This document shows, piece by piece, positions 36,634 to 44,973 of a stretch of 64,000 bases of DNA. The DNA comes from JALNZU01 sp964463695. GTDB lineage: Bacteria > Bacteroidota > Bacteroidia > Bacteroidales > F082. The stretch's first letter is position 1. The number at the start of each line of letters is the position of its first letter. Made by a program: the position numbers and the translations under genes. Where the stretch lies: the NCBI GenBank assembly GCA_964463695.1, contig CAYXCZ010000004.1, forward strand, positions 95,883 through 159,882. Direction: 5' to 3'. Under the pieces are notes generated by a model. That model saw only the letters and a program-made list of their open reading frames with translations, ran no database searches and was not told the DNA's origin.

Positions 36634-39066
36634 TCACATCTTTTTTTGCACCTCCTTGTTCTTCACATACTTGTCAAGCCATTTGATCCATTCCCAATGC
36701 ATGTGCAAAACCGATTCCCGGGCGCGGTAACCATGACTTTCATGCGGCAACAGCACCATTCGCGCTGTTGCTCCCAAACCCCGTAACGCATCGAAATAGC
36801 GCTCTGTTTGCATAGTGAACGTTCCGGAATTATTATCAGCAGCACCATGAATCAACAAAAGAGGACTCTTCATCTTATCAGCATGCATAAAAGGTGATAT
36901 GTTTTGATACAATTCGGAGGCTTCCCAGTAGGTACGCTCTTCACCCTGAAACCCAAATGGTGTAAGACTGCGGTTATAGGCCCCGCTCCGGGCAACTCCG
37001 GCAGCGAACAAATTACTATGTGTAAGCAGGTTGGCTGTCATAAACGCACCGTATGAATGTCCTGAAACAGCAACTCTTTCCCTGTCGGTAACACCCATTT
37101 CAACAAGTTTATTGATAGCGGCCTCTGCATTTGCTACCAATTGCGGAATAAAGCTATCATTGGGTTCGTTGCTCCCTTCGCCAACGATCGGAAAACTTGC
37201 GTCGTTAAGTACCGCATATCCCTGTGTCACCAGCATGATAGGCGAAGTTGCTCCAACGCGGGTAAAACTATAGGGCGAACCACTCACCTGCCCTGCTGCA
37301 TCGGCACTTTTGTATTCGTTGGGATAAGCCCAGAGCAAGGTAGGCAGCGGGGCATCCACACCAGGTTTATAACCTTCAGGAAGGTATAAAGTTCCTGAAA
37401 GGGGGATGCTGTCACTGCGTTTATAGTGAATAAGCTCTCTTTTCATGGCTTTAAGTGCCGGCATCGGATCGGGGAAGAAGGTGAGCTGGCTGAGCTGCTT
37501 TTTGCGCAGGCCTCTCAGAAAATAGTTAGGCTGCTGCTCGACGGATTCACGACGTGTAATTACAGTAAGCTTTTTAATATCAATAAGTTTGACCGGATTT
37601 TCGAAATAAGGGGCCTCACTTTGCCATAAACGGCTGATCTCTCCGCTTTTCACCTCATACAAATCAACGAAAGGCCGATTTCCTTCGGGTGATGCCCCTT
37701 GTCCAAAAAGAAAAAGAGATTTTTCGCTTGCATCAAACTGCAGAACAGGAAATCCTGAAGCATTGTCGGTTGTCTGAAACCTTCCCGGATTATTATACTG
37801 GTCTTCCGACGAACGTTCAAAAACTGTTGTCAGGCTTCCATTTTCAATCCCTGGATGAAACGAGGATGTCCGTGTCTGACGATCTTTGCGCCAATACTCC
37901 GTGATAAGGGCATAGTCATCTTTAGCCCATTGAATGCCTCCGAAACGCAGATTGAGTTGAACCGAAGGATTGGGCTCACCCTGAAATGGTGCTTTCATAA
38001 AATACAACTGTTCGCGAAAAGTGGCTTTAGCAGCCGGATCACCCCCATCAATAGCTTCTGCCCAAAAGAGTGTGGATGCTGCATCTGAGCGCCATCCAAC
38101 TCCCCGCATACCGGTACGGACAGCATCAAAACCCTTTGGAAGGTTGTCGGACAAGGGTATTTCGGCCAACAAACGAACTAACTTTCCTTCGGGACTCAAT
38201 AGCTCGAATACCTGAGGAAAACGATTGTATGGTACATTGTATGAATACGGTTTTTGAAAACGCGTTACCAGGATATACTGTCCATCGGGTGAAACACTGA
38301 AACTACCGTAAACAGCTTTTTTACCAACAGAGCTTATGCTTCCATCAAGCTTAATCAGCTTCAATTCCGTGGTGGCATAATAATCAAACAAAGCTTCGTC
38401 AGCAGGGCTTTTCAGCAGATCCTGAAAGGTTGGAACAGCTGCTTTTCGTCCAAGATTTTCCTGTACTACAGGGCCCTTGGGTATTTCATTTGCTGAAGGG
38501 GCTTGTCCTCTGTCATCAGGACAAACTTTAACAAGCAGCGAATGGCTGTCGGGCATCCACCCAAAAGCAGTTCCAAGCACTTCATTCATAGCTATTTCGC
38601 TAAGTTTTCGTGCTGTTGCTGTTGCCACTTGCACCACCCACAATTCAATAGAATTGCCGGTGGTATGTGTAAAAGCAATATGTTGTTGATCGGGTGACCA
38701 GCTTATGGAACGGATGCGCGCTTGTTTTGGCAAACCGCTAACATTCACCTCATTTGTGCCATCCAGATTCATCAATGATAAACCAATGGAATAAGAGGAA
38801 CGCGATGGTCCGGAAGTTAAAGGGTCGATCCTGATGCCGGCCAGCCGTAACTCAGTCGAGGCTAGATCGCTGATGTCAGGTAACTCGCTGTTATGCATCA
38901 GGAGTATCTTACCTGCCTTTGTTCCAATTGATACTGAAGGCGTTGATGGCGCATCAACCAGATCAATTATGGCCTTAGGAGGTAACTGGTAGTTAAAATC
39001 TTGTGCCAATGACACATAACTTATCAAAAAACAGGCAATAGTTAAAAAAACTGCTCTTTTTATCAT
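36634..39066 (-). CDS. S9 family peptidase, glutamyl endopeptidase-like (prolyl oligopeptidase fold)
   Basis: 810 residues from the ATG at 39066, with a signal peptide (about 1-21, ending SLAQ). An N-terminal beta-propeller (about 60-540) covers a C-terminal alpha/beta hydrolase domain. The nucleophile motif is GHSYGAF, followed by acid and histidine motifs HGAADNN and HESHGYR. The architecture matches the S9D glutamyl-endopeptidase group seen in plants and Bacteroidota; the propeller motif RGVGWRSDA also fits. It should cleave short peptides in the periplasm or outside the cell. An earlier in-frame ATG at 39135 lacks a signal peptide. Confidence 0.9.
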   Translation of the reverse strand: MIKRAVFLTIACFLISYVSLAQDFNYQLPPKAIIDLVDAPSTPSVSIGTKAGKILLMHNSELPDISDLASTELRLAGIRIDPLTSGPSRSSYSIGLSLMNLDGTNEVNVSGLPKQARIRSISWSPDQQHIAFTHTTGNSIELWVVQVATATARKLSEIAMNEVLGTAFGWMPDSHSLLVKVCPDDRGQAPSANEIPKGPVVQENLGRKAAVPTFQDLLKSPADEALFDYYATTELKLIKLDGSISSVGKKAVYGSFSVSPDGQYILVTRFQKPYSYNVPYNRFPQVFELLSPEGKLVRLLAEIPLSDNLPKGFDAVRTGMRGVGWRSDAASTLFWAEAIDGGDPAAKATFREQLYFMKAPFQGEPNPSVQLNLRFGGIQWAKDDYALITEYWRKDRQTRTSSFHPGIENGSLTTVFERSSEDQYNNPGRFQTTDNASGFPVLQFDASEKSLFLFGQGASPEGNRPFVDLYEVKSGEISRLWQSEAPYFENPVKLIDIKKLTVITRRESVEQQPNYFLRGLRKKQLSQLTFFPDPMPALKAMKRELIHYKRSDSIPLSGTLYLPEGYKPGVDAPLPTLLWAYPNEYKSADAAGQVSGSPYSFTRVGATSPIMLVTQGYAVLNDASFPIVGEGSNEPNDSFIPQLVANAEAAINKLVEMGVTDRERVAVSGHSYGAFMTANLLTHSNLFAAGVARSGAYNRSLTPFGFQGEERTYWEASELYQNISPFMHADKMKSPLLLIHGAADNNSGTFTMQTERYFDALRGLGATARMVLLPHESHGYRARESVLHMHWEWIKWLDKYVKNKEVQKKM

Positions 39067-39238
39067 TTGTGTGTATTTATAGATGTTTTGAAAATAATTT
39101 ACACGACTCGGTGCAGCTGCATACCAAATTTGCATCTGACTCGTCCCGCCGTAAAATTAACGGAACAATTGTAATAAAATCAATTTTTTATTGTGAAATA
39201 TGTTTTTAAAGGAGATGTGCATCAAAGCAAGGAAGCTA

Positions 39239-39246
39239 TACCTTTG
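39239..39246 (+). promoter_or_regulatory. Candidate -7 element of PBP2-RodA operon
   Basis: TACCTTTG matches TAnnTTTG and lies 23 nt before the ATG at 39269. No clear -33 element was seen upstream. Confidence 0.45.
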
Positions 39247-39268
39247 CACTCAAAATTAGTCCCAACCC

Positions 39269-41092
39269 ATGGAGGGAAAGAAATTCAACGAACGCCGGCA
39301 GATTATTACCCTCATCATTTTGATTGTTGGAGGCATTTTCATCGTACGCTTGTTTTTCTTACAGGTTATCAATCAGTCGTATAAGCTCTCATCCCAAAAT
39401 AACGTATTGCGTTTTGTAACCCAATATCCTGCCCGCGGAACCATTTTCGACCGTAACGGAGAGTTGATGGTTTACAACGAAGCTGCTTACGATCTGCTCG
39501 TGATACCGCGTCAGGCTGTCATTGCCGACACGTTGGCTTTTTGCCGTTTACTGAAGATCGACATCGAATCGTTCAGGGCACGTTTTGAAGCGGCACGAAA
39601 ATATTCACGCTATCGTCCTTCTGTTTTTCTTGAGCAGATATCCAAAGAAGATTACGGTTATATCATCGAAAAACTCTACAATTACCCTGGATTTTTCTTC
39701 CAGGCCCGTACCCTTCGTAAATACCCCCGGCCTATTGCTGCCCATGTGTTAGGCGATGTAGGCGAGGTGAACAACAACGATATGGAGCGTGATCCCGTGT
39801 ATAAAATGGGTGATTATATAGGAAAATCAGGCCTTGAGAAGTTTTATGAAAAGACACTGCGTGGTCGTAAAGGCATGAAAATTATGATGGTCGACGTGCA
39901 CAACCGTGAGAAGGGTAGCTATCATGATGGTATTTACGATACATTGCCTGTTACTGGAAAAAATGTTTATCTTGGTATGGATGCCCGGTTGCAGGAATAC
40001 GGCGAAAAACTCATGGTAAACAAAACAGGCAGTGTTGTCGCTATTGACCCCGAAACAGGCGAGATACTCGCGCTTATCAGCAGTCCGAATTACGACCCTA
40101 ACCTGCTCGTAGGCCGTGCTCGTGGCAAAAACTTCAATGAATTGCTTAACAATCCGATGAAACCCCTCATCAACAGGGCTATCGGCGGGACTTATCCCCC
40201 CGGTTCTACCTTTAAAATGATAAACGCACTTGTTGCACTTCAAACTGGTTCAATCGACGAGAGTACCCGTTTTTCCTGTCAGGGAAAAGGCAGTTCTCCC
40301 ATAAAATGCACCCATAGCCACGTGTCACCCCTCTCGGTACAGCCTGCTATTGAAAATTCCTGTAACCCTTTCTTTTGGAACACTTTTCGTAGTATTCTTA
40401 CCAACCCATCCCTGCACGGTCAGAAAAAAGCGCTGGAATACTGGCATCAGAAAATGCTTGACTTCGGGCTGGGACATCGTTTTAAGACCGACATACCTTT
40501 CGAGGTTGCTGGAAATATTCCTTCGCGCGATTTCTACGACAAAGTCTATCGCGGCAGCTGGAACGCTATGACAGTAAGGTCGCTCAGTATCGGACAAGGA
40601 GAAATTCTCGTTACCCCGCTTCAACTCGCCAATCTGGCTGCAATAATTGGTAATGAAGGATTTTATTACCCGCCTCACCTCGCTCGTCGCATTGGCGAGG
40701 ATAACGACAGTTTGCCGGCGCATTTCACAAAAAAAATGGAAACAGGAATCGATGCACGCTACTACCGCCTTGTCAAAAGCGCGATGCTCGATGTGTTTGA
40801 AGGCGGCGGCGGTACAGCTCGTCGCTTCAAAATAAAAGAGTTTCAGGCAGCAGGAAAAACAGGTACGGCCGAAAATCCTCATGGCAAAGATCACTCACTT
40901 TTCATGGCCTTTGCTCCCTACGACAACCCAAAAATTGCTATCGCTGTTGTGGTCGAAAATTCAGGTTTCGGTTCAACCTGGGCCGCTCCCATTGCCAGTC
41001 TTATGATGGAGCTTTACATCACTGGGGAGATAAAACGCCCCGAAATGGAACAGTTCTTATTGGAAAATTTCCCTGATCCTGTTGAACAATGA
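39269..41092 (+). CDS. mrdA: Penicillin-binding protein 2 (elongasome transpeptidase)
   Basis: 607 residues: an N-terminal membrane helix (about 13-32), a non-catalytic dimerisation domain (about 50-220, RGTIFDRNGELMVYNE) and a transpeptidase domain. The active-site serine is Ser313 in SxxK (GSTFK, Lys316). The SxN-type motif is ENSCN and the KTG motif is in AAGKTGTAE. It cross-links peptidoglycan during cell elongation and is the target of mecillinam-type beta-lactams. The gene overlaps rodA by 4 nt, the classic mrdA-rodA pair. No mreBCD genes lie immediately upstream. Confidence 0.96.
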   Translation: MEGKKFNERRQIITLIILIVGGIFIVRLFFLQVINQSYKLSSQNNVLRFVTQYPARGTIFDRNGELMVYNEAAYDLLVIPRQAVIADTLAFCRLLKIDIESFRARFEAARKYSRYRPSVFLEQISKEDYGYIIEKLYNYPGFFFQARTLRKYPRPIAAHVLGDVGEVNNNDMERDPVYKMGDYIGKSGLEKFYEKTLRGRKGMKIMMVDVHNREKGSYHDGIYDTLPVTGKNVYLGMDARLQEYGEKLMVNKTGSVVAIDPETGEILALISSPNYDPNLLVGRARGKNFNELLNNPMKPLINRAIGGTYPPGSTFKMINALVALQTGSIDESTRFSCQGKGSSPIKCTHSHVSPLSVQPAIENSCNPFFWNTFRSILTNPSLHGQKKALEYWHQKMLDFGLGHRFKTDIPFEVAGNIPSRDFYDKVYRGSWNAMTVRSLSIGQGEILVTPLQLANLAAIIGNEGFYYPPHLARRIGEDNDSLPAHFTKKMETGIDARYYRLVKSAMLDVFEGGGGTARRFKIKEFQAAGKTGTAENPHGKDHSLFMAFAPYDNPKIAIAVVVENSGFGSTWAAPIASLMMELYITGEIKRPEMEQFLLENFPDPVEQ

Positions 41093-42348
41093 GAGAAAAC
41101 AAAAGCATATTTACACAGATAGAACTGCCGGTAGTGCTGCTGTACCTTGCGCTGACACTCATCGGATGGCTTAGCATCTATGCTGCAGTCTATAACGAGG
41201 AGCATAAGAGTATTTTTGATATCTCGCAACGCTACGGGAAACAGCTCTTGTGGATAGGCCTGGCATTGGTACTCGGACTGTTTGTGATGCTCACTGATAC
41301 GCGTTTTTTCAATGGTTTCGCTTTCATCATTTACCTTGTTACCATTGGTATGCTGGTGGCTGTATTGCTTTTTGGAAGTACCATCGCCGGAAGTAAATCA
41401 TGGTTTCAGATAGGAGACTTTAAACTGCAACCTGCCGAGTTTGCTAAATTCAGTACCGGACTGGCGCTTGCTGCCTTCTTGAACCGTCTGGACACTTATA
41501 TCAGTCAAACACGCACAAAAATTATCAGCATCGGCATCATCGTACTGCCTGCAATATTGATTTTGATGCAGTACGACACAGGATCTGCTTTGGTTTTCAG
41601 TGCTTTTGTCCTTGTGCTTTTTCGCGAAGGCCTTTCAGCTATTCCCCTCATCTTGGGATTTATAGCCGTAGTATTGTTTATCCTTACCTTATTTTTTAGT
41701 CCCTTATATGTCATCATTGGCATTGCTGTATTACTGGCTTTATCACTCTTTTTCACCCGCAGAAACATTCAGGTGATCATGCGGCTATTGGCTGTGTTTG
41801 CTATCGCTTCTCTTTTTGTGGTAAGTGTTGGATTCGTTTTCGATAACGTCCTCGAACCGCATCAACGCTCCCGCATCAATGTGTTACTTGGTTTGGATGA
41901 GGATTTAAGAGGTGCTGGTTACAATGTGCATCAGTCGAAAATAGCTATCGGGTCGGGAGGTTTTGCCGGAAAAGGATTCCTACAGGGAACGCAAACAAAA
42001 TTTAATTTCGTGCCTGAACAGAGTACCGATTTTATCTTCTGCACCGTAGGCGAAGAATGGGGCTTTCTGGGTACTACCGTTTTGATTGGCCTTTATATGA
42101 TGCTTTTTATGCGCCTCATTCGTATGGCTGAACGACAACGATCAACCTTTTCAAGAGTGTATGGGTATTCTGTCATATCCGTCTTGTTCTTTCATTTTGC
42201 CATAAATATTGCCATGACAATAGGTCTTGCCCCTGTAATAGGAATTCCTTTGCCATTTGTAAGTTATGGAGGATCAAGTCTATGGGCTTTTACAATCATG
42301 CTTTTTGTCTTTCTTAAGCTGGACGCTAACCGCCTGAATGTGCTTTAA
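41089..42348 (+). CDS. rodA: Rod shape-determining protein RodA (SEDS glycosyltransferase)
   Basis: 419 residues with about ten membrane helices. Typical SEDS motifs are visible: KSWFQIGDFKLQPAEFAK, the large loop with QSKIAIGSGGFAGKGFLQGTQ, PEQSTDFIFCTVGEEWGFLG and GLAPVIGIPLPFVSYGGSS. RodA polymerises lipid II into glycan strands together with PBP2, whose gene overlaps it by 4 nt. It marks the organism as capable of rod-like elongation. No terminator was found in the following 243 bp. Confidence 0.96.
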   Translation: MRENKSIFTQIELPVVLLYLALTLIGWLSIYAAVYNEEHKSIFDISQRYGKQLLWIGLALVLGLFVMLTDTRFFNGFAFIIYLVTIGMLVAVLLFGSTIAGSKSWFQIGDFKLQPAEFAKFSTGLALAAFLNRLDTYISQTRTKIISIGIIVLPAILILMQYDTGSALVFSAFVLVLFREGLSAIPLILGFIAVVLFILTLFFSPLYVIIGIAVLLALSLFFTRRNIQVIMRLLAVFAIASLFVVSVGFVFDNVLEPHQRSRINVLLGLDEDLRGAGYNVHQSKIAIGSGGFAGKGFLQGTQTKFNFVPEQSTDFIFCTVGEEWGFLGTTVLIGLYMMLFMRLIRMAERQRSTFSRVYGYSVISVLFFHFAINIAMTIGLAPVIGIPLPFVSYGGSSLWAFTIMLFVFLKLDANRLNVL

Positions 42349-42554
42349 TAACACGGATTGCACTATCAAAATTTTCCATTATTTACTTTTTCCATTTTCG
42401 TAAGTACAGCCACAAATCCTGATAAACAAAAAAAGTTTTGGATCATTCAGTAGTTCCTGTTGAAATAAGTATTCATTTTACCTGATCTCTGATTTTATAG
42501 GGATCTCTTCCATTATTTTTACTTTGCTATGAGGTATCAAAAAATAAATGCATT

Positions 42555-42562
42555 TATATTTG
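42555..42562 (+). promoter_or_regulatory. Candidate -7 element of CPBP protease gene
   Basis: TATATTTG matches TAnnTTTG and lies 30 nt before the ATG at 42592. The nearest TTTG (42523-42526) is 28 nt upstream, longer than usual. Confidence 0.4.
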
Positions 42563-42591
42563 CCTGATTATGTCATACGAAAAGAACTGTA

Positions 42592-43383
42592 ATGAATCAG
42601 GATAAGAAAAATATTATTATCGTAACAGCCTCATTTATTGCCTATTACTTTTTCAATAAATGGGCTTTCGCTTTTCTTTTTAAAACCTTCACAGCCTGGT
42701 GGGATGAACGCATCAGTGCTTATTTGCTGACGTATATACTTGTGGGCTTACCTCTTTATGTGGGCACGTTGTTGCTTCACCGGAAAAATTTCTTTGAGAG
42801 CCTGGGTCTGAGCGGAAACATTTTGAAAGCCATCATTACAGCCTTCGTTTTTACTTTACCCATGCTTGTTGGCTATGCGTTGCTTTACGATTTCAACACT
42901 GAAATCACAACAGGAAAAATAGCTCAAGGAGCTATTTTCGCTGCATTTTTTGAAGAATTATTCTTCCGTGGTTTCTTTTTTGGATTGCTTTTCCGTTATA
43001 CCCGTTTGGGTTTCATACCTTCAATTTTGCTGGGCGCTGCACTTTTTGCCTCGTTGCACCTGTATCAAAGCAACGACCCATCCACAATGACCGGAATTTT
43101 TATTACAACCTTGCTTGGTGCAGCATTATTTGCCTGGACATACGCCGAATGGGATTTTAACCTCTGGATTTCAATTTGGTTGCACCTGTTCATGAATCTT
43201 TACTGGATGCTTTTCGAGGCAGGTGATAATGCTTTTGGACCATTGCTTTCCAATGTATTCAGGGCTTCAACAATTGCTTTTATTATTATAGGGACGCTCT
43301 ATTATAAGCGACAGAAACAGGAAAAACTTGCCGTATCGAGGAATACCCTTTGGATGAAAGCTAACGCAACAGCGGAACTCTGA
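42592..43383 (+). CDS. CPBP family intramembrane metalloprotease (Abi/CAAX)
   Basis: 263 residues with about seven membrane helices. The catalytic EExxxR motif is present as FFEELFFRGFF, followed by the second and third motifs with histidines (ASLHLYQ and WLHLFMN). These proteases cut within the membrane and in some bacteria protect producers against their own peptides or act in prenyl-protein processing; the substrate here is unknown. Its last 23 bases overlap the 3' end of the convergent lipoprotein gene. Confidence 0.9.
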   Translation: MNQDKKNIIIVTASFIAYYFFNKWAFAFLFKTFTAWWDERISAYLLTYILVGLPLYVGTLLLHRKNFFESLGLSGNILKAIITAFVFTLPMLVGYALLYDFNTEITTGKIAQGAIFAAFFEELFFRGFFFGLLFRYTRLGFIPSILLGAALFASLHLYQSNDPSTMTGIFITTLLGAALFAWTYAEWDFNLWISIWLHLFMNLYWMLFEAGDNAFGPLLSNVFRASTIAFIIIGTLYYKRQKQEKLAVSRNTLWMKANATAEL

Positions 43384-43753
43384 ACTGCTCTTCAATATAT
43401 TTGAAATACCAGTAAAGCTTACGGTTAACCTCCACTCCATAATCAATTCCGGGCTGATAATCGAGGTAGCTGGAGATGATACGGAAATATTTCCCTGTGT
43501 TGTAATACTGATTCCAGTTGAGCGCACCTATCCTGTTCATCGATTGATAGTAAGAATCACTACGATCCATCGCCTGACTGTACCTACTTAGATACCAGCG
43601 CTCGAAATCGGGATCGATGATGATTATTTCATGCTGCAGGCTGTCATCTGCAATAACAACAGCCTCATTTTTCTGTACATTTTGCAGCGATTTTTGGGGA
43701 GCGCAGGCCACTAAACTGCTGGCCACGGCTATTAAAAAGATCCACTTTTTCAT
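43361..43753 (-). CDS. Small lipoprotein, DUF6146-like
   Basis: 130 residues from the ATG at 43753, with a lipobox ending VASSLVAC (cleavage before Cys17). The mature part has the pattern IIIDPDFERWYLS, SYYQSMNRIGALNWNQYY and YGVEVNRKLYWYFKYI, which I recognise as the DUF6146 family of Bacteroidota lipoproteins. Function is unknown. The 3' end overlaps the CPBP gene on the other strand by 23 bp. An in-frame start upstream (43831) gives no signal peptide. Confidence 0.75.
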   Translation of the reverse strand: MKKWIFLIAVASSLVACAPQKSLQNVQKNEAVVIADDSLQHEIIIIDPDFERWYLSRYSQAMDRSDSYYQSMNRIGALNWNQYYNTGKYFRIISSYLDYQPGIDYGVEVNRKLYWYFKYIEEQFRVPLLR

Positions 43754-43827
43754 CACTTTAAAATTTATGTTCACACAAAAACCGCAATTTCTATGCCATG
43801 AAAAAAGAGAAACGAAAGGGATAATAA

Positions 43828-44154
43828 TCAACCTGTTACCACCTTCAAACCAACAATGGAGGCAATGAGTGTACTGATAAAGAACAAACGCCAGAATCCC
43901 ATGGGCTCATGAAAAAAGAAAATCCCCATTAGTACCGTACCAACAGCTCCTATTCCCGTCCAAACGGCATAAGCTGTACCAATTGGAAGACTTTGACTGG
44001 CCTTGTAAAGCAACAACATACTGATGGTGAGACTGAGCAAAAAACCTCCCAGCCACCAATAGGATTCAGGAGCTTGAGTCGCCCTCGCTTTAGCGAGACA
44101 ACTGGCAAAAGCCACCTCGAATAAACCTGCAATAATGAGTAAAAACCAGTTCAT
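43828..44154 (-). CDS. SMR family exporter, SugE/Gdx-like
   Basis: 108 residues with four membrane helices. The essential Glu13 (GLFEVAFA) and the helix-3 signature GTAYAVWTGIGAVGT match the small multidrug resistance family, closer to the guanidinium exporter (Gdx/SugE) branch than to QacE. Phe replaces the Trp often seen three residues after Glu13. It works as a dual-topology dimer that exchanges protons for guanidinium or small quaternary amines. A -7-like TACTTTTG at 44159-44166 lies only about 5 nt from the start codon, so the transcript may be leaderless. Confidence 0.88.
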   Translation of the reverse strand: MNWFLLIIAGLFEVAFASCLAKARATQAPESYWWLGGFLLSLTISMLLLYKASQSLPIGTAYAVWTGIGAVGTVLMGIFFFHEPMGFWRLFFISTLIASIVGLKVVTG

Positions 44155-44203
44155 ATAGCAAAAGTACGAAATTAACCACTTACGGTTAGGCATTTATTAG
44201 GAT

Positions 44204-44239
44204 GTTGATTTGTTGATCTGTTGATTCGTTGATTTGTTG
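44204..44239 (+). repeat. Octamer tandem repeat (GTTGATYY)
   Basis: Four consecutive 8-bp units (GTTGATTT, GTTGATCT, GTTGATTC, GTTGATTT) followed by a partial GTTG. A reverse-complement copy of the core, AACAAATCAAC, occurs at 44308-44318, so a long hairpin is possible. Confidence 0.85.
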
Positions 44240-44505
44240 CTGGCGCAAGACAACAGTTTACAGTACCAGTCACTTATAAACGCGTCAGCATCAACAAATA
44301 AACAAAGAACAAATCAACTTTTCTGAAGGGTCTTTAAGTCAGCTTTCACCAGCCCATTGTGTCACTTTGTGACTCCTTGGTGTTGCTTTGTGTAAAAACT
44401 CTTGGGTCTGAAAGTATAAATAACTGAAAGTCAGCGCATATCATCCGCCAAAGCTAAAACTAAAAGCCAAAGACCAACAGCAAAAAAATCTTCTTTAAAA
44501 AAAAC

Positions 44506-44536
44506 TTGACAAATGTTTGAGAAGGTTGTATCATTG
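44506..44536 (+). promoter_or_regulatory. Candidate promoter of BlaI/M56 operon
   Basis: TTG at 44506-44508, a 20-nt spacer and TATCATTG at 44529-44536 (one mismatch to TAnnTTTG). The operator palindrome begins 10 nt downstream. Confidence 0.5.
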
Positions 44537-44546
44537 CATTTTAATT

Positions 44547-44575
44547 AACTAATTATTTAGTTATACAACTATAAC
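44547..44575. promoter_or_regulatory. Palindromic candidate BlaI operator
   Basis: AACTAA-TTAT-TTAGTT (44547-44562) is a perfect palindrome, overlapped by a second inverted repeat GTTAT-acaact-ATAAC (44560-44575). It sits just after the predicted transcription start and ends 8 nt before the BlaI ATG, where a bound repressor would block transcription. The same palindrome recurs at 46318-46333. Confidence 0.65.
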
Positions 44576-44583
44576 AATAGTCT

Positions 44584-44961
44584 ATGAAAGAATTAACAAA
44601 AGCCGAAGAGCAAATCATGCAGGAACTGTGGGAGCTGAAACAGGCCTTTGTGCACGATATCATCGATCGACTGCCCGAACCTAAACCTGCCTACAACACC
44701 GTTTCGACGATTGTAAGAATTCTTGAGAAAAAGGGCTTTGTTGGTCATGATGCTTTTGGAAAAACACACCGTTACCATCCGCTTATCGAAAAGAAAGTGT
44801 ATTCCAAACATCTTGTCAAAGGCTTGATGAGCAATTATTTCAGCAACTCATTTCATCAGCTGGTTTCGTTTTTCTCACACGAAAAAACACTTACACTAAC
44901 TGAGCTGGAAGAGATCAAACGCATGATAGAAGAAGAAATCCGTAAAAAAGAATTAACCTAA
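44584..44961 (+). CDS. BlaI/MecI family transcriptional repressor
   Basis: 125 residues: a winged-helix domain (about 1-75, LTKAEEQIMQELWELKQAFVHDII, with recognition segment AYNTVSTIVRILEKKGFV) and a C-terminal dimerisation helix region. Members repress their own operon until a partner M56 peptidase triggers their cleavage. The partner gene follows after 12 nt. The name comes from beta-lactamase control, but no beta-lactamase gene is present here, so the regulated function is unknown. Confidence 0.93.
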   Translation: MKELTKAEEQIMQELWELKQAFVHDIIDRLPEPKPAYNTVSTIVRILEKKGFVGHDAFGKTHRYHPLIEKKVYSKHLVKGLMSNYFSNSFHQLVSFFSHEKTLTLTELEEIKRMIEEEIRKKELT

Positions 44962-44973
44962 AGCGATCAGATC

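Larger units (their letters stand above)
44155..44583. other. Divergent intergenic region, SMR exporter / BlaI operon
   Basis: 429 bp. It holds the octamer repeat at 44204-44239, an inverted copy of its core at 44308-44318, a GTG-rich stretch (44358-44395, with CTTTGTG repeats) and the BlaI operon promoter and operator at 44506-44575. No gene or RNA element was seen in the rest. Confidence 0.6.

Noticed and set aside
40325..40894. Antisense 189-codon open frame in the PBP2 gene
   Set aside because: It lies inside the transpeptidase domain of mrdA and shows no domain of its own.
44204..44318. Octamer repeat and inverted copy as a phage attachment or integration site
   Set aside because: No integrase, tRNA or phage gene lies nearby; a microsatellite explains it better.
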